From Chitinophagaceae bacterium (lineage in GTDB: Bacteria; Bacteroidota; Bacteroidia; Chitinophagales; UBA10324): DNA of 64,000 bases. The stretch is from assembly GCA_016704325.1 (NCBI GenBank), contig JADJAG010000001.1, positions 310,001 through 374,000 of the forward strand, in the 5' to 3' direction. A program made the translations under genes and the position numbers. Shown one piece after another: positions 51,482 through 60,292 of the stretch (its first letter is position 1; every line of letters starts with the position of its first letter). The notes beneath the pieces were generated by a model. That model saw nothing but the letters and a program-made list of their open reading frames with translations. It did not search any database and was not told the DNA's origin.

Positions 51482-53773
51482 TTACATAGTTCCCATGTGG
51501 TGGTGGTCCATATTGGTGGTATCTCCTGCAGCCATTCTGCGTTCCATGGTTTTAAATTCAAACGGTTTAATTTCCCATGGTGTTAGCTGCTTATCGCCTT
51601 CCTTAGCCTTGTAAATTTTATTTACAGCAACGTTGGTGTAAATATCCTTTTGACCGGTAGCCGGCCAGGTTACTTCAATTTCATCGATAACTGTTGCTTT
51701 TCCAACACCGGCCTGCAGGCGGATTGGATTTCCGCCAAAGCTTGCACCCTTGCTTACAGTCAGGTAAGTTGACCGTTTTGTTCCATTATCTGAAAAGGTC
51801 AGCTTAACGCGTGCACCAATGGCTGCTTTATTGCTTTTAACACCTTCAAACTTGATATTTACCCAGTTATTATTGAAACCCGGATTTTCGTACAGTGCAT
51901 TTTCATAAATGTCGCCATAGTAGAATCCTCCAAAGTCAGCATACACATCCTGATCACCATCCATATCAAAATCACAGAAGGCTATTGCATGTCCTTTCTG
52001 CAACTGGCCAAAACCTCCGGAGATAGTGCAATCCTGGAAATTTTTCCCTTCATTGTTGCGGAACATCCTGTTTGGGAAAATTGCTTTGTAATCAGGTGCA
52101 CCAATACCCAAATAGAAGTCAAGCCAGCCATCATTATCCAGATCACCAAAGTTACAGCCCATCGTGAATGTTTCATACTGAATGTTTGCCTGTTTGGCTA
52201 CATTGGTAAATGTTCCATTCTTATTGTTCAGGTAAAGACATGGGAATAAGGTTGAATCCATTGGCAATCCCATAAATTCACGACAACTGTTGATAGTATA
52301 GCCGGGCTGATAGGCAGATACATATAGATCATCATACCCGTCATTGTTATAATCAAACCACCAGCAAGGGAAATTGGAAGGTGTACCTGAACAACCGGCT
52401 TCCTTGGTTACGTCTGTAAAATGCACCTTACCATTCTTCAACCCGTCATTCCTGTAAAGTCGTGCCGGTTTCTGAAAGCTTGAAGCATACAAGTCCGGAT
52501 ATCCATCATTATTGTAATCGCCCCATGAAGCCCCTTTAATATAAAGTTTGAAGTCGATTCCTGACTCATGTGAAATATCTGTAAAGGTTTCATCACCATT
52601 ATTCAGGTAAAGATTGCTTTGATAACCCATTTCATGTCCAAGAAACAAATCAACGTCACCATCTTTGTCGACATCAGCCCATTCCGCACTTTGTGTCGGG
52701 TTATAGTTCATCAGGCCGGCTTTAATGGTTACATCACTAAAGGTACCATCACCATTGTTGCGCATTAGGGACGGAGGTAAATGGCCTGCTTCATATTTCC
52801 AGCCACCTCGCGGAATAAAGAAATCCATATTGCCATCATTATTATAATCCATATGCACCACATTCAGTCCTTCCATTTGACCTTTTAACTTTGCACGTTC
52901 TGTATAATCGGTAAATGTTCCGTCACCATTATTGTGAAAAAATTTTACATTATCATCAAGAATGGCGCTTGAACTAATGATATCAATATAACCATCATTA
53001 TCAAAGTCTTCGGCACAAACACCACCGGCCCAACCGGTATTCTCAATACCCAGATCCATCGCCACTTCATTGAAACGCGGACACTCCCATTCATTCTTAT
53101 AGAGGGATTCGTCTATAAGCAACTTCTTTGGTACTTCAGGTGGCACAGATCCATATGCCTGGCAGGCAATATTCAGCAGCCAGATGGATAGGTAATCTTT
53201 AGGCTTCTTTTCAATTATTTTTAAATAACGCCGGATTGCTTCTTCAACTGGTTTCTTCATTTCATGAACACCGGTGCCGGAAATAGGAAAAGCGCAGGAA
53301 GCATCATTACGATTTTCGAGGCAATTTTGCTGCTCTCCCACTCTCAAATAGGCAATTGCCAGAAAACTCTCCAGGGAATCGATCTTTGACCAACCTTTTT
53401 CATTTGCTTTAACATTAGCTGCATTGCTCATATAGGCCGGATCATTTTCCAATACCAGTAAATAGTCAATGCCTTTTTGTGTGGTGCCGTTAAAAATATG
53501 CTGCAATCCTAATGAAAACTGCAGTTTTTGATTAGCAGGATCCTTTTCCAGCCGCTTTTCAAGAATCGGAATCATTTCATTATTCCTGCCATACAATGTA
53601 AACGGATCTGATTCCCTTATTATCTCCAGATAAATCTCCGGCATGGTAGTGCTTTCAATCTTCAGGTTGGCATAAGCTGATTTAGCCTTCAGCTTCATCT
53701 TAAAAAAAACAAAACTTCCCATCAGAACGATGGCTACTGCGGAAACAAGGAAGATAATTCTGCCCTTTTTCAT
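51482..53773 (-). CDS. FG-GAP/ASPIC (CRTAC1-like) surface protein
   Basis: A 763-residue protein with an N-terminal membrane anchor (~4-24) and a helical TPR-like region (~60-200). A beta-propeller follows with seven calcium-binding loops: DFDNDGYIDI, DYNNDGNMDF, DVDKDGDVDL, DYNNDGYPDL, DYNNDGYDDL, DLDNDGWLDF and DFDMDGDQDV. An ASPIC/UnbV domain (IGARVKLTF to EIEVTWPATGQ) comes next. The end is His/Met-rich (TTNMDHHHMGTM). CRTAC1-like proteins are extracytoplasmic; the ligand is unknown. It has its own promoter and terminator. Confidence 0.9.
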   Translation of the reverse strand: MKKGRIIFLVSAVAIVLMGSFVFFKMKLKAKSAYANLKIESTTMPEIYLEIIRESDPFTLYGRNNEMIPILEKRLEKDPANQKLQFSLGLQHIFNGTTQKGIDYLLVLENDPAYMSNAANVKANEKGWSKIDSLESFLAIAYLRVGEQQNCLENRNDASCAFPISGTGVHEMKKPVEEAIRRYLKIIEKKPKDYLSIWLLNIACQAYGSVPPEVPKKLLIDESLYKNEWECPRFNEVAMDLGIENTGWAGGVCAEDFDNDGYIDIISSSAILDDNVKFFHNNGDGTFTDYTERAKLKGQMEGLNVVHMDYNNDGNMDFFIPRGGWKYEAGHLPPSLMRNNGDGTFSDVTIKAGLMNYNPTQSAEWADVDKDGDVDLFLGHEMGYQSNLYLNNGDETFTDISHESGIDFKLYIKGASWGDYNNDGYPDLYASSFQKPARLYRNDGLKNGKVHFTDVTKEAGCSGTPSNFPCWWFDYNNDGYDDLYVSAYQPGYTINSCREFMGLPMDSTLFPCLYLNNKNGTFTNVAKQANIQYETFTMGCNFGDLDNDGWLDFYLGIGAPDYKAIFPNRMFRNNEGKNFQDCTISGGFGQLQKGHAIAFCDFDMDGDQDVYADFGGFYYGDIYENALYENPGFNNNWVNIKFEGVKSNKAAIGARVKLTFSDNGTKRSTYLTVSKGASFGGNPIRLQAGVGKATVIDEIEVTWPATGQKDIYTNVAVNKIYKAKEGDKQLTPWEIKPFEFKTMERRMAAGDTTNMDHHHMGTM

Positions 53774-53810
53774 CTTGGTTTGGTTTGTGTGAAATAAAAT
53801 TTTGAAAGGG

Positions 53811-53818
53811 CAAATATA
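53811..53818 (-). promoter_or_regulatory. -7 box (TATATTTG) for the FG-GAP/ASPIC gene
   Basis: Perfect TAnnTTTG match 37 bases before the ATG at 53773. Confidence 0.45.
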
Positions 53819-53910
53819 AGACGAGATTTCAAGCCTCTTTTTTTTACACGTAAATTATGCTTAACAGGATGTAAATGTTTGTTAAGGAAAAGCAAAGAGG
53901 TAGCTATAAA

Positions 53911-54510
53911 TTAAAGAGAATGACTTCTACACATTATCAATATTTTCAAACCGACTGTTAAAACAATTATTGCAAACTTAAATAGGTCAACGTAAGAATG
54001 GTCTATTAAATTAAATTGCTCAGGAAGTGTTTTTCCGTTCGTGATAAAAACAGTAATCATCCCCGCTTTCTTTCCAAATTCCATATCGCTCACAGAATCG
54101 CCTACCATAATTGAACGGGTAAAGTCTATTTCGGGAAAATCTTTCTTAGACTGTAATGCCATACCAATTCCCGGTTTCCTGAAGTCGCTGTTTTCCTGTT
54201 TAAGATGTGGTGAGTAATAAACATGATCAATTCTTCCACCTGTTTTTTTTACCTGATTAATGATATATGCATGAATTGATTCAACATCCTCGCCTGACAT
54301 CAATCCTTTACCAACACCCTGTTGATTGGTAACAATAATTATTCTGCCAAAAACTGATGCCAGCTTTTTCAAAGCTTCCTGCACACCCGGCAACCATTCG
54401 AATTGAGGCAGGTTACGGACATAATCACCATCTATCTTTCTATTAATAACTCCGTCGCGGTCAAGGAATAAGGTCCAACCGCTATTGATGTGTAAATTTT
54501 TCCAATTCAT
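53911..54510 (-). CDS. gmhB: Heptose bisphosphate phosphatase (HAD, GmhB-like)
   Basis: A HAD phosphatase of ~199 residues. It should remove the 7-phosphate from D-glycero-D-manno-heptose 1,7-bisphosphate. HAD motifs are LFLDRDGVINR (motif I), VTNQQGVGKG (II) and VGDSVSDMEFGKKAG (IV). The YSPHLKQENSDFRKPGIGM region lacks the canonical Cys cluster of proteobacterial GmhB. The C-terminal ~30 residues are unusually hydrophobic (FAIIVLTVGLKILIM). The ATG at 54510 is chosen. It overlaps hddC, and both belong to the heptose operon. Confidence 0.87.
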   Translation of the reverse strand: MNWKNLHINSGWTLFLDRDGVINRKIDGDYVRNLPQFEWLPGVQEALKKLASVFGRIIIVTNQQGVGKGLMSGEDVESIHAYIINQVKKTGGRIDHVYYSPHLKQENSDFRKPGIGMALQSKKDFPEIDFTRSIMVGDSVSDMEFGKKAGMITVFITNGKTLPEQFNLIDHSYVDLFKFAIIVLTVGLKILIMCRSHSL

Positions 54511-55189
54511 TTTTTGCACGTTCATAGTCCTCAGGAATTCCGATATCGATGAAATAATCATTAAAAGCTACTCCGAGAAACTTCTGTTTGCTGCAATAAG
54601 GTTCCATGAGGTCTTTCTCGAAGGAAAATTTTTCCGGAAACAGCAATATTTCAAAGAGTTTTCTGTCAAGCAGATAGATTCCGCCATTAATATTTCCGTG
54701 ACTGTAATATTTTTTCTCCTCAAAAGAACTTATTACACCTTCATTATCAGTAACCACTACCCCATATCGATCGAAATCTGACATGCTTTTTAGTGCAATA
54801 GAAAGCATCAACCGGCTCTTATGATGTTCCAGGTAAAAATTTTCCAGGTCAATAGCAAAGAAAGTATCCCCGTTAAAAACAAAAAAGGAACTTTCCTCCA
54901 CACTCTTCACTGCTTTCATAATGGCTCCACCGGTACCGAGTGGCGCATCTTCAATACAATAGCTTAATTCAATAGAACGATACGAACTTCCAAAATAGTC
55001 ACTAATCGTTTCCCACTTATACCCGACTGACAGGATGCATTTATTTATTCCCTGTATGACCAAATAGTCGAGCAGGTGCTGAAGAAACGGTTTACCATTG
55101 ATATCGGCCATAGGCTTAGGACGGTCCTTTACAACTGCCTGTAGCCTGGTGCCAAAGCCTCCTGCCAAAATTATGGCGGTGTTAATCAT
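54482..55189 (-). CDS. hddC: Heptose-1-phosphate guanylyltransferase (HddC-like)
   Basis: A 235-residue nucleotidyltransferase that should activate heptose 1-phosphate with GTP. It has the signature AIILAGGFGTRLQAVVKDRP with KPMADINGKPFL, then EDAPLGTGGAIMKAV, FFVFNGDTFFAID and FIDIGIPEDYERAKNE. The family also contains glucose- and mannose-1-phosphate enzymes. The heptose assignment rests on the operon: hddA, gmhA and gmhB flank it, and together they make GDP-D-glycero-alpha-D-manno-heptose. Confidence 0.87.
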   Translation of the reverse strand: MINTAIILAGGFGTRLQAVVKDRPKPMADINGKPFLQHLLDYLVIQGINKCILSVGYKWETISDYFGSSYRSIELSYCIEDAPLGTGGAIMKAVKSVEESSFFVFNGDTFFAIDLENFYLEHHKSRLMLSIALKSMSDFDRYGVVVTDNEGVISSFEEKKYYSHGNINGGIYLLDRKLFEILLFPEKFSFEKDLMEPYCSKQKFLGVAFNDYFIDIGIPEDYERAKNELEKFTHQ

Positions 55190-55252
55190 TTCCCATGGTT
55201 GAAAGTTTCAAATAATACCTATCCTGATGTAATAACAATCGGGATCCTTTTA

Positions 55253-55834
55253 TTACTTCCCTCTTTCAAACATTCTTTCTTCTACCAGTTCGCAGATAAT
55301 ATGACCCATCATAATATGCGATTCCTGTATCCGGGGAGTATCACCGGAAGGAGCATTAAGTAATATTGTTGACAACGATTTCATTTTTCCTCCTGATTCA
55401 CCGGTCATCCCAACTGTTATCATTCCAATTTCATTCGCCAGTTCAAAGGCTTTAAGCACATTACCTGAATTGCCAGAGGTTGAAATACCTACCAGTACAT
55501 CCCCTTTCCTGCCCCTGGCCTTGATTAAACGTGAATAGACCTGGTCGTAAGAATAGTCGTTGGCTACTGCGGTGAGATAAGAAGTATTTACATGCAAAGC
55601 TTCTGCATCCAATGGATCACGGTCGAAGTAAAAACGCCCGCTTAATTCCGCAGCAATATGTTGTGCGTCGGCAGCACTTCCTCCATTACCACAGAAAAGC
55701 ACTTTACCATCATGGGCATAGCAATTGACAATTTCGTCGGCGACCTTCTGAAGGGCTGATATCAGCATTGGGTCATGCAGTATTTTTTCTTTTACTGAAA
55801 TCGAAGCGGTAATAATCTCTTTTATTTTATTCAT
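55253..55834 (-). CDS. gmhA: Sedoheptulose-7-phosphate isomerase
   Basis: A 193-residue SIS-domain isomerase converting sedoheptulose 7-phosphate to D-glycero-D-manno-heptose 7-phosphate. Characteristic segments are VLFCGNGGSAADAQHIAAEL (phosphate and zinc site), GISTSGNSGNVLKAFE and the C-terminal IQESHIMMGHIICELVE with its metal-ligand residues. It is the first committed step of heptose synthesis and sits between hddA and hddC. Confidence 0.94.
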   Translation of the reverse strand: MNKIKEIITASISVKEKILHDPMLISALQKVADEIVNCYAHDGKVLFCGNGGSAADAQHIAAELSGRFYFDRDPLDAEALHVNTSYLTAVANDYSYDQVYSRLIKARGRKGDVLVGISTSGNSGNVLKAFELANEIGMITVGMTGESGGKMKSLSTILLNAPSGDTPRIQESHIMMGHIICELVEERMFERGK

Positions 55835-55887
55835 TTTGAAGCTTTATCGTTTAGTTACAAATTAATCTTTTAACAATTTTTATGAAT

Positions 55888-56922
55888 CTACCTGGCAAGC
55901 CATGAAGTCATCCCGGTCTTTGTAAACTGAAACCTCCTAAACTCACCGCCAAACTGATGCAACCGGTCAAGAACTGCATACCGTGTGTGCTTAGGGCAAT
56001 AGAAAAACATGAATCCTCCCCCGCCAGCACCTGAAATTTTTCCTCCGCTGGCTCCAGCAGTTAAAGCCGCTTCATAAATTTCATCAATCATCGGATTAGA
56101 AATTCCTTCCGCCGTTTGTTTCTTAAACTGCCAGCCGTAATTCAGGATTTCTCCAATTTCACCCAGGTTACCTTGTAATATGGCTTCTTTCATTTGCACT
56201 GCCTGCTCTTTCAGGTTATGCATGGCGTCGATTGATTTCTCCTTTTTGGCAGTGATGTTGACACTCTGCATTTCGATAATCTTTGATGAAAGGCGGCTGG
56301 TGCCTGTGTAGTATAGCAATAGGTTGGCCTGCATTTCATTCAGGTAGTTCTCTTTTATGCGAAGCGGATTTACGATTACTTTATCGTCTTTATAGAATTC
56401 CATGAAATTGAATCCTCCGAAAGTTGCTGCATATTGATCCTGCTTTCCCCCGGCCATGGCAAGGTCTTTACGTTCTATATCGAAGGCCAACTTTGCCATA
56501 TCATACTCACCAAGCGGAAGCTTAAGCCATTCTGCAAAAGCGCCGATTATGGCTACTACCAACGTGGATGAGGTACCCAATCCGGAACCGGCAGGTGCAT
56601 CCACATAAGTTGATAAGCGAAAACTCAACGGCTTATGTGTGTAATCCTTTACAATACGGTTATAGATGCCCTTTGCCAAAACCAGTTCTCCATCAACAGG
56701 AAGCTCTTCCGTTGCATCAAACTCAATTATCTCTTTCTTATCTATTGCATGAATAATGATTTTGCCGGTATCGAGGGGTTCTATTGTCGCGTAGGCAAAC
56801 AGGCTAATGGTGGCATTTAATATTGCTCCTCCATACTGGTCTGAATAGGGACTTACATCTGTTCCTCCACCTGCTAATCCAATTCGTAACGGTGCCCTGC
56901 TTCTTATGATCATGCTTTTCAT
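55888..56922 (-). CDS. hddA: Heptose-7-phosphate kinase (GHMP family)
   Basis: A GHMP kinase of ~344 residues that phosphorylates heptose 7-phosphate at C1 (alpha). Motifs are RAPLRIGLAGGGTDVSPY near the start, DAPAGSGLGTSSTLVVAIIG (GHMP P-loop) and the C-terminal GGKISGAGGGGFMFFY. The alpha-specific HddA rather than HldE points to GDP-heptose for S-layer, capsule or O-chain. The ATG at 56922 (MKSMIIRSRAPLR) is used; 56913 is possible. The longest frame (56964) is excluded by a promoter box at 56930-56937. Confidence 0.92.
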   Translation of the reverse strand: MKSMIIRSRAPLRIGLAGGGTDVSPYSDQYGGAILNATISLFAYATIEPLDTGKIIIHAIDKKEIIEFDATEELPVDGELVLAKGIYNRIVKDYTHKPLSFRLSTYVDAPAGSGLGTSSTLVVAIIGAFAEWLKLPLGEYDMAKLAFDIERKDLAMAGGKQDQYAATFGGFNFMEFYKDDKVIVNPLRIKENYLNEMQANLLLYYTGTSRLSSKIIEMQSVNITAKKEKSIDAMHNLKEQAVQMKEAILQGNLGEIGEILNYGWQFKKQTAEGISNPMIDEIYEAALTAGASGGKISGAGGGGFMFFYCPKHTRYAVLDRLHQFGGEFRRFQFTKTGMTSWLAR

Positions 56923-56929
56923 TTGGCGA

Positions 56930-56937
56930 CAAAAATA
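56930..56937 (-). promoter_or_regulatory. -7 box (TATTTTTG) for the heptose operon
   Basis: Perfect TAnnTTTG match seven bases before the ATG at 56922 and 16 before the ATG at 56913. Confidence 0.5.
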
Positions 56938-56998
56938 GAAAAAGGGAAGTAAGTTGGCGAGCAATATTTGATAAGGTCATCTTCAACCATTAAATACG

Positions 56999-57631
56999 CT
57001 ACGATTCCTTAACAGATTTCCCTTCTGGGAATATTGTTCTATCATTCAACTGCAGCGTATATTCCATATGCCTCGCAACTTCTTTGGCAAGCTCTATACC
57101 ATGGATTTTGCCAACCACCATCACACTCATATCAATACCTGCGGATATACCGGCTGCTGTTATTATTTTTCCGTTATCGATATATTTTACTTCCCGAACG
57201 AGCTTCGTTTTCGGAAATGTCTTTTCAAATTCTTCATAAGATTCATGGTGTGTTGTAGCAGATAATCCATTAAGCAGACCCGCATTACCAAGAATGAAAG
57301 AGCCTGTACAGACACTTAAGACGAGACTGGCTGTTGATGCCTCATGCTTCACCCAGTTAAGCACAGGAACCTGATGCATTTGAATTTTACGACCATTGCC
57401 GCCCGGAATCACCAGTATATCAGATGGTGGACCCTCTGCAAAATTATAATCAGGAAGTATCCTGAAGTTGTTTCTTGCAAACTGCATTTGTTCCGATTCA
57501 GCGACCAAATAAACATTAAACAGCTGTTTACCGGCCACCGTATTTGCCACATTAAAGACCTCGAACGGCCCTGCAAAGTCAAGCACCTCTGCATCATTGA
57601 AAATAAAGATGGCTACATTAAGTGGTTTCAT
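56999..57631 (-). CDS. DJ-1/PfpI-family protein
   Basis: A 210-residue protein of the DJ-1/PfpI superfamily, in the branch with isonitrile hydratase and GATase1-like AraC N-domains. The nucleophile-elbow Cys108 (VLSVCTGSFIL) is preceded by DILVIPGGNG and followed by ATTHHESYEEF. The conserved N-terminal acid is in VLDFAGPFEVF. The reaction cannot be deduced. No AraC DNA-binding domain is attached. Confidence 0.87.
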   Translation of the reverse strand: MKPLNVAIFIFNDAEVLDFAGPFEVFNVANTVAGKQLFNVYLVAESEQMQFARNNFRILPDYNFAEGPPSDILVIPGGNGRKIQMHQVPVLNWVKHEASTASLVLSVCTGSFILGNAGLLNGLSATTHHESYEEFEKTFPKTKLVREVKYIDNGKIITAAGISAGIDMSVMVVGKIHGIELAKEVARHMEYTLQLNDRTIFPEGKSVKES

Positions 57632-57768
57632 AGTCTTTACTCTTTCTTTTCTTTACACATCACATTAAAATTTAAGTTTAACAAGACTTAAGTTCAACCT
57701 ACTCTTCCGGTATTGTCACGAATTTGGCCGGTGTATTATATCTGTCTTTCATCAAAAAGATAAATTAG

Positions 57769-58176
57769 CTACTTCCTGTCCCCTTTCCGGATTACGAGTT
57801 TCAGTGCTGACCAAATGTCATCCACGGCACAAACTTTTATATCCACCAGGCCTATTGACAAAGCTGCTTTACGGATTAACGCTTCATTTACTGTCGTTTT
57901 AATTTTAGCTGCTGATTTATACCAAGAAACCCACAACATACCATTAGATGACATTTGCTGCTTCAATTGTGGCAATTGTTCTTCCAGCTCTGCTACATCA
58001 TTAACAAAAAAGTGAATGAAGTCAATGCTGCCCACATTACCTGTTACCAGGCTTGCTCCATTCGGAAGGTGGCCAATCAAAGCAAAATAATTATTTGGTG
58101 GATGTATGAGTAATACACGCGCACCTTCTTTAAGACCTAACTTTTTCACAAGAGGTGATCCTGAATATCCTGCCAT
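57769..58176 (-). CDS. DUF3052 protein
   Basis: A 135-residue cytosolic protein of the DUF3052 type: GYSGSPLVKKLGLKEGARVL at the N-terminus, DFIHFFVNDVAELEEQLPQL, and GMLWVSWYKSAAKIKTTVNE. The layout resembles a small Rossmann-like domain. No function is established for the family. Confidence 0.85.
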   Translation of the reverse strand: MAGYSGSPLVKKLGLKEGARVLLIHPPNNYFALIGHLPNGASLVTGNVGSIDFIHFFVNDVAELEEQLPQLKQQMSSNGMLWVSWYKSAAKIKTTVNEALIRKAALSIGLVDIKVCAVDDIWSALKLVIRKGDRK

Positions 58177-58387
58177 AACTTTTTACTTTAATACAAAAAT
58201 GAAATGAAACTTAACAATATGAACCCCCATTATCAAAATAGCCATTAGAAATTTAGTAGTGAGCATTCAATTGATCTTCGAATGTTTCCCTAAATAATCC
58301 TTGAGTAATACTAAGATACTTCGTCATAAATTTCGTGAAATTTTATTTACGAACCTATATGCAGGCAAATGTCCAATTCCGAAACTA

Positions 58388-58395
58388 TATCTTTG
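58388..58395 (+). promoter_or_regulatory. -7 box (TATCTTTG) for purC
   Basis: Perfect TAnnTTTG match 14 bases before the purC ATG. Confidence 0.5.
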
Positions 58396-58409
58396 TTTAA
58401 AATCTTTGA

Positions 58410-59357
58410 ATGGGTAACACGATTTATCAAACCAACTTTCAGTTTCCACAACAAACATCGGTTTATCATGGTAAAGTTCGGGATGTTTATACGATTCGGG
58501 ATCAATACCTGGTAATGATTGCAACGGATCGCATTTCCGCATTTGATGTAGTCCTTCCAAGGCCTATTCCACATAAAGGCCAAGTACTGAACCAGGTTGC
58601 TGCCCATTTTCTGGAAGCCACTGCCGGTATTGTTCCAAATTGGGTAGTGAAAACACCTGATCCTAATGTAACAATTGGCAAAAAGTGTAACCCATTTAAA
58701 GTAGAGATGGTAATTCGCGGATACCTGGCAGGACATGCAGCCCGTGAATACAAATCAGGAAAAAGAATACTTTGTGGAGTGCCGTTGCCAGAAGGTATGA
58801 GAGAGAATGATCCGTTTCCGGAGCCTATAATTACACCAAGTACCAAAGCAGCTGCCGGGCATGACCTTGATATTTCAAGGGAAGAAATTATTAAGCAGGG
58901 TATCGTTTCGGCAGAAATATATGAACAGATGGAAGACTGTACCAGGAAGCTGTTTGCTTTTGGCACACAGTATGCCCTAAAGCGTGGCCTGATTCTGGTA
59001 GACACGAAGTATGAATTTGGTGAGGTTGATGGCCGGCTCTATCTCATAGATGAAATACATACTCCTGATTCGTCCCGTTATTTTTATAAAGATGGTTATG
59101 AACTTCGCCAGCTAAGAGGAGAACCGCAAAAGCAACTTTCCAAAGAGTTTGTTCGTGAATGGCTGATTGCAAATAATTTTATGGGCAAAGAAGGACAGCA
59201 GGTTCCTGCTATGAGCGATGAATGGATCAATATTATTTCGGAACGGTATATTGAATTGTATGAACAGATTACCGGAAAAAAATTCGAAAAACCACTTAAT
59301 GAAAATGTGCTCGAACGGATAGAAAAAAATGTATTGACGGCACTCCAGGAAATATGA
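58410..59357 (+). CDS. purC: SAICAR synthetase
   Basis: Joins CAIR and aspartate with ATP in purine synthesis. It is 315 residues long, in the longer group also found in yeast. Motifs are VYHGKVRDVYTI (ATP loop), DRISAFDVVLPRPIPHKGQV, VEMVIRGYLAGHAAREYKSG, and the catalytic GLILVDTKYEFGE and YLIDEIHTPDSSRYF. The start is ATG at 58410, shortly after a promoter box. Confidence 0.96.
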   Translation: MGNTIYQTNFQFPQQTSVYHGKVRDVYTIRDQYLVMIATDRISAFDVVLPRPIPHKGQVLNQVAAHFLEATAGIVPNWVVKTPDPNVTIGKKCNPFKVEMVIRGYLAGHAAREYKSGKRILCGVPLPEGMRENDPFPEPIITPSTKAAAGHDLDISREEIIKQGIVSAEIYEQMEDCTRKLFAFGTQYALKRGLILVDTKYEFGEVDGRLYLIDEIHTPDSSRYFYKDGYELRQLRGEPQKQLSKEFVREWLIANNFMGKEGQQVPAMSDEWINIISERYIELYEQITGKKFEKPLNENVLERIEKNVLTALQEI

Positions 59358-59372
59358 TTACCGGTTTAGTTC

Positions 59373-60089
59373 CTATTCATTCAGTAATAATGAGGAAGAC
59401 AGGTATCGTTTATCAGGAGCATATACAAACAGGCAGGAACCATTTTTCAACGTTTCTATGATTGCCGGGCACTGTTCAACCGGAAGTGCGGGACAACCCT
59501 GGCTTCTTCCCAAACGACCATTCTGTTCTATGAAGTCTTCCTTTACATAATCTGCACCATGTATTACAATTGCTCTTTCCAGGGCCTTGCTGTTAAAACC
59601 GGGCTCTTCGCCAATCAATCGTAGTGATAAGCCATGCTGACCGGTATACGTTTCGCCTGTGGTGTAAAATCCCAGGCTTGACATATAAGAAGATGGTTGA
59701 TTTGAGAAAACGTTGGCAAACTCTTCGCCTGAATTCCGACCATGTGCGACATAGGTCTGATAAATTATTTCTTGCTTCACCAGGTCAATTACATATAACC
59801 TCTTTTTTGTTGATGACTGGCTTAAATCCGCTATGCTGATGATGTGGGTTTGTGAAAGGCGTCCAAGTTCAGTTAGTCGCTTCATGCCCTTCAACGCCGA
59901 ATTAAAAGCAGCATAAGACAATCCCTGCTGCTGCAAATCAAGCGAAGCATACATTACGGAAGTATTCAATCCTACCCTTCTTGATTCAGCACTATTTACA
60001 GGGCTTTCTACCCCGGAAGTAAATGAAAGTAAGCCCTGAACAGCTATCAGTAAGGACAGTGCAAATGCAAACTTTAACAATTTCAGCAT
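59373..60089 (-). CDS. L,D-transpeptidase-like murein enzyme
   Basis: An exported protein of ~238 residues with a murein L,D-transpeptidase catalytic domain. After the signal peptide comes YAAFNSALKGMKRL, then IADLSQSSTKKRLYVIDL. The catalytic region has IVIHGADYVKEDFI and RLGRSQGCPALP (His and Cys of the HxxGCP-type site). It should act on peptidoglycan in the periplasm. The start is placed at ATG 60089, because a promoter box at 60147-60154 lies within the longest frame. Confidence 0.88.
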   Translation of the reverse strand: MLKLLKFAFALSLLIAVQGLLSFTSGVESPVNSAESRRVGLNTSVMYASLDLQQQGLSYAAFNSALKGMKRLTELGRLSQTHIISIADLSQSSTKKRLYVIDLVKQEIIYQTYVAHGRNSGEEFANVFSNQPSSYMSSLGFYTTGETYTGQHGLSLRLIGEEPGFNSKALERAIVIHGADYVKEDFIEQNGRLGRSQGCPALPVEQCPAIIETLKNGSCLFVYAPDKRYLSSSLLLNE

Positions 60090-60146
60090 AGATTTTTTTA
60101 GTATGAATGGTTCGCAGATAAAAATTGAGCCACTAATTCCGGTGCG

Positions 60147-60154
60147 CAAAGATA
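60147..60154 (-). promoter_or_regulatory. -7 box (TATCTTTG) for the L,D-transpeptidase-like gene
   Basis: Perfect TAnnTTTG match 57 bases before the ATG at 60089. Confidence 0.4.
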
Positions 60155-60292
60155 ACACTTATCCTTCCGGTCACTCCCTTATACATTATTAATTGCGAGT
60201 TAGTTCCTTCGGCAGTTAATTAACATTAAACAGCAACCCTTTACGATACTGTTGATGATTTTTTTACATTTACTCCAATCATTTCAGAACAC

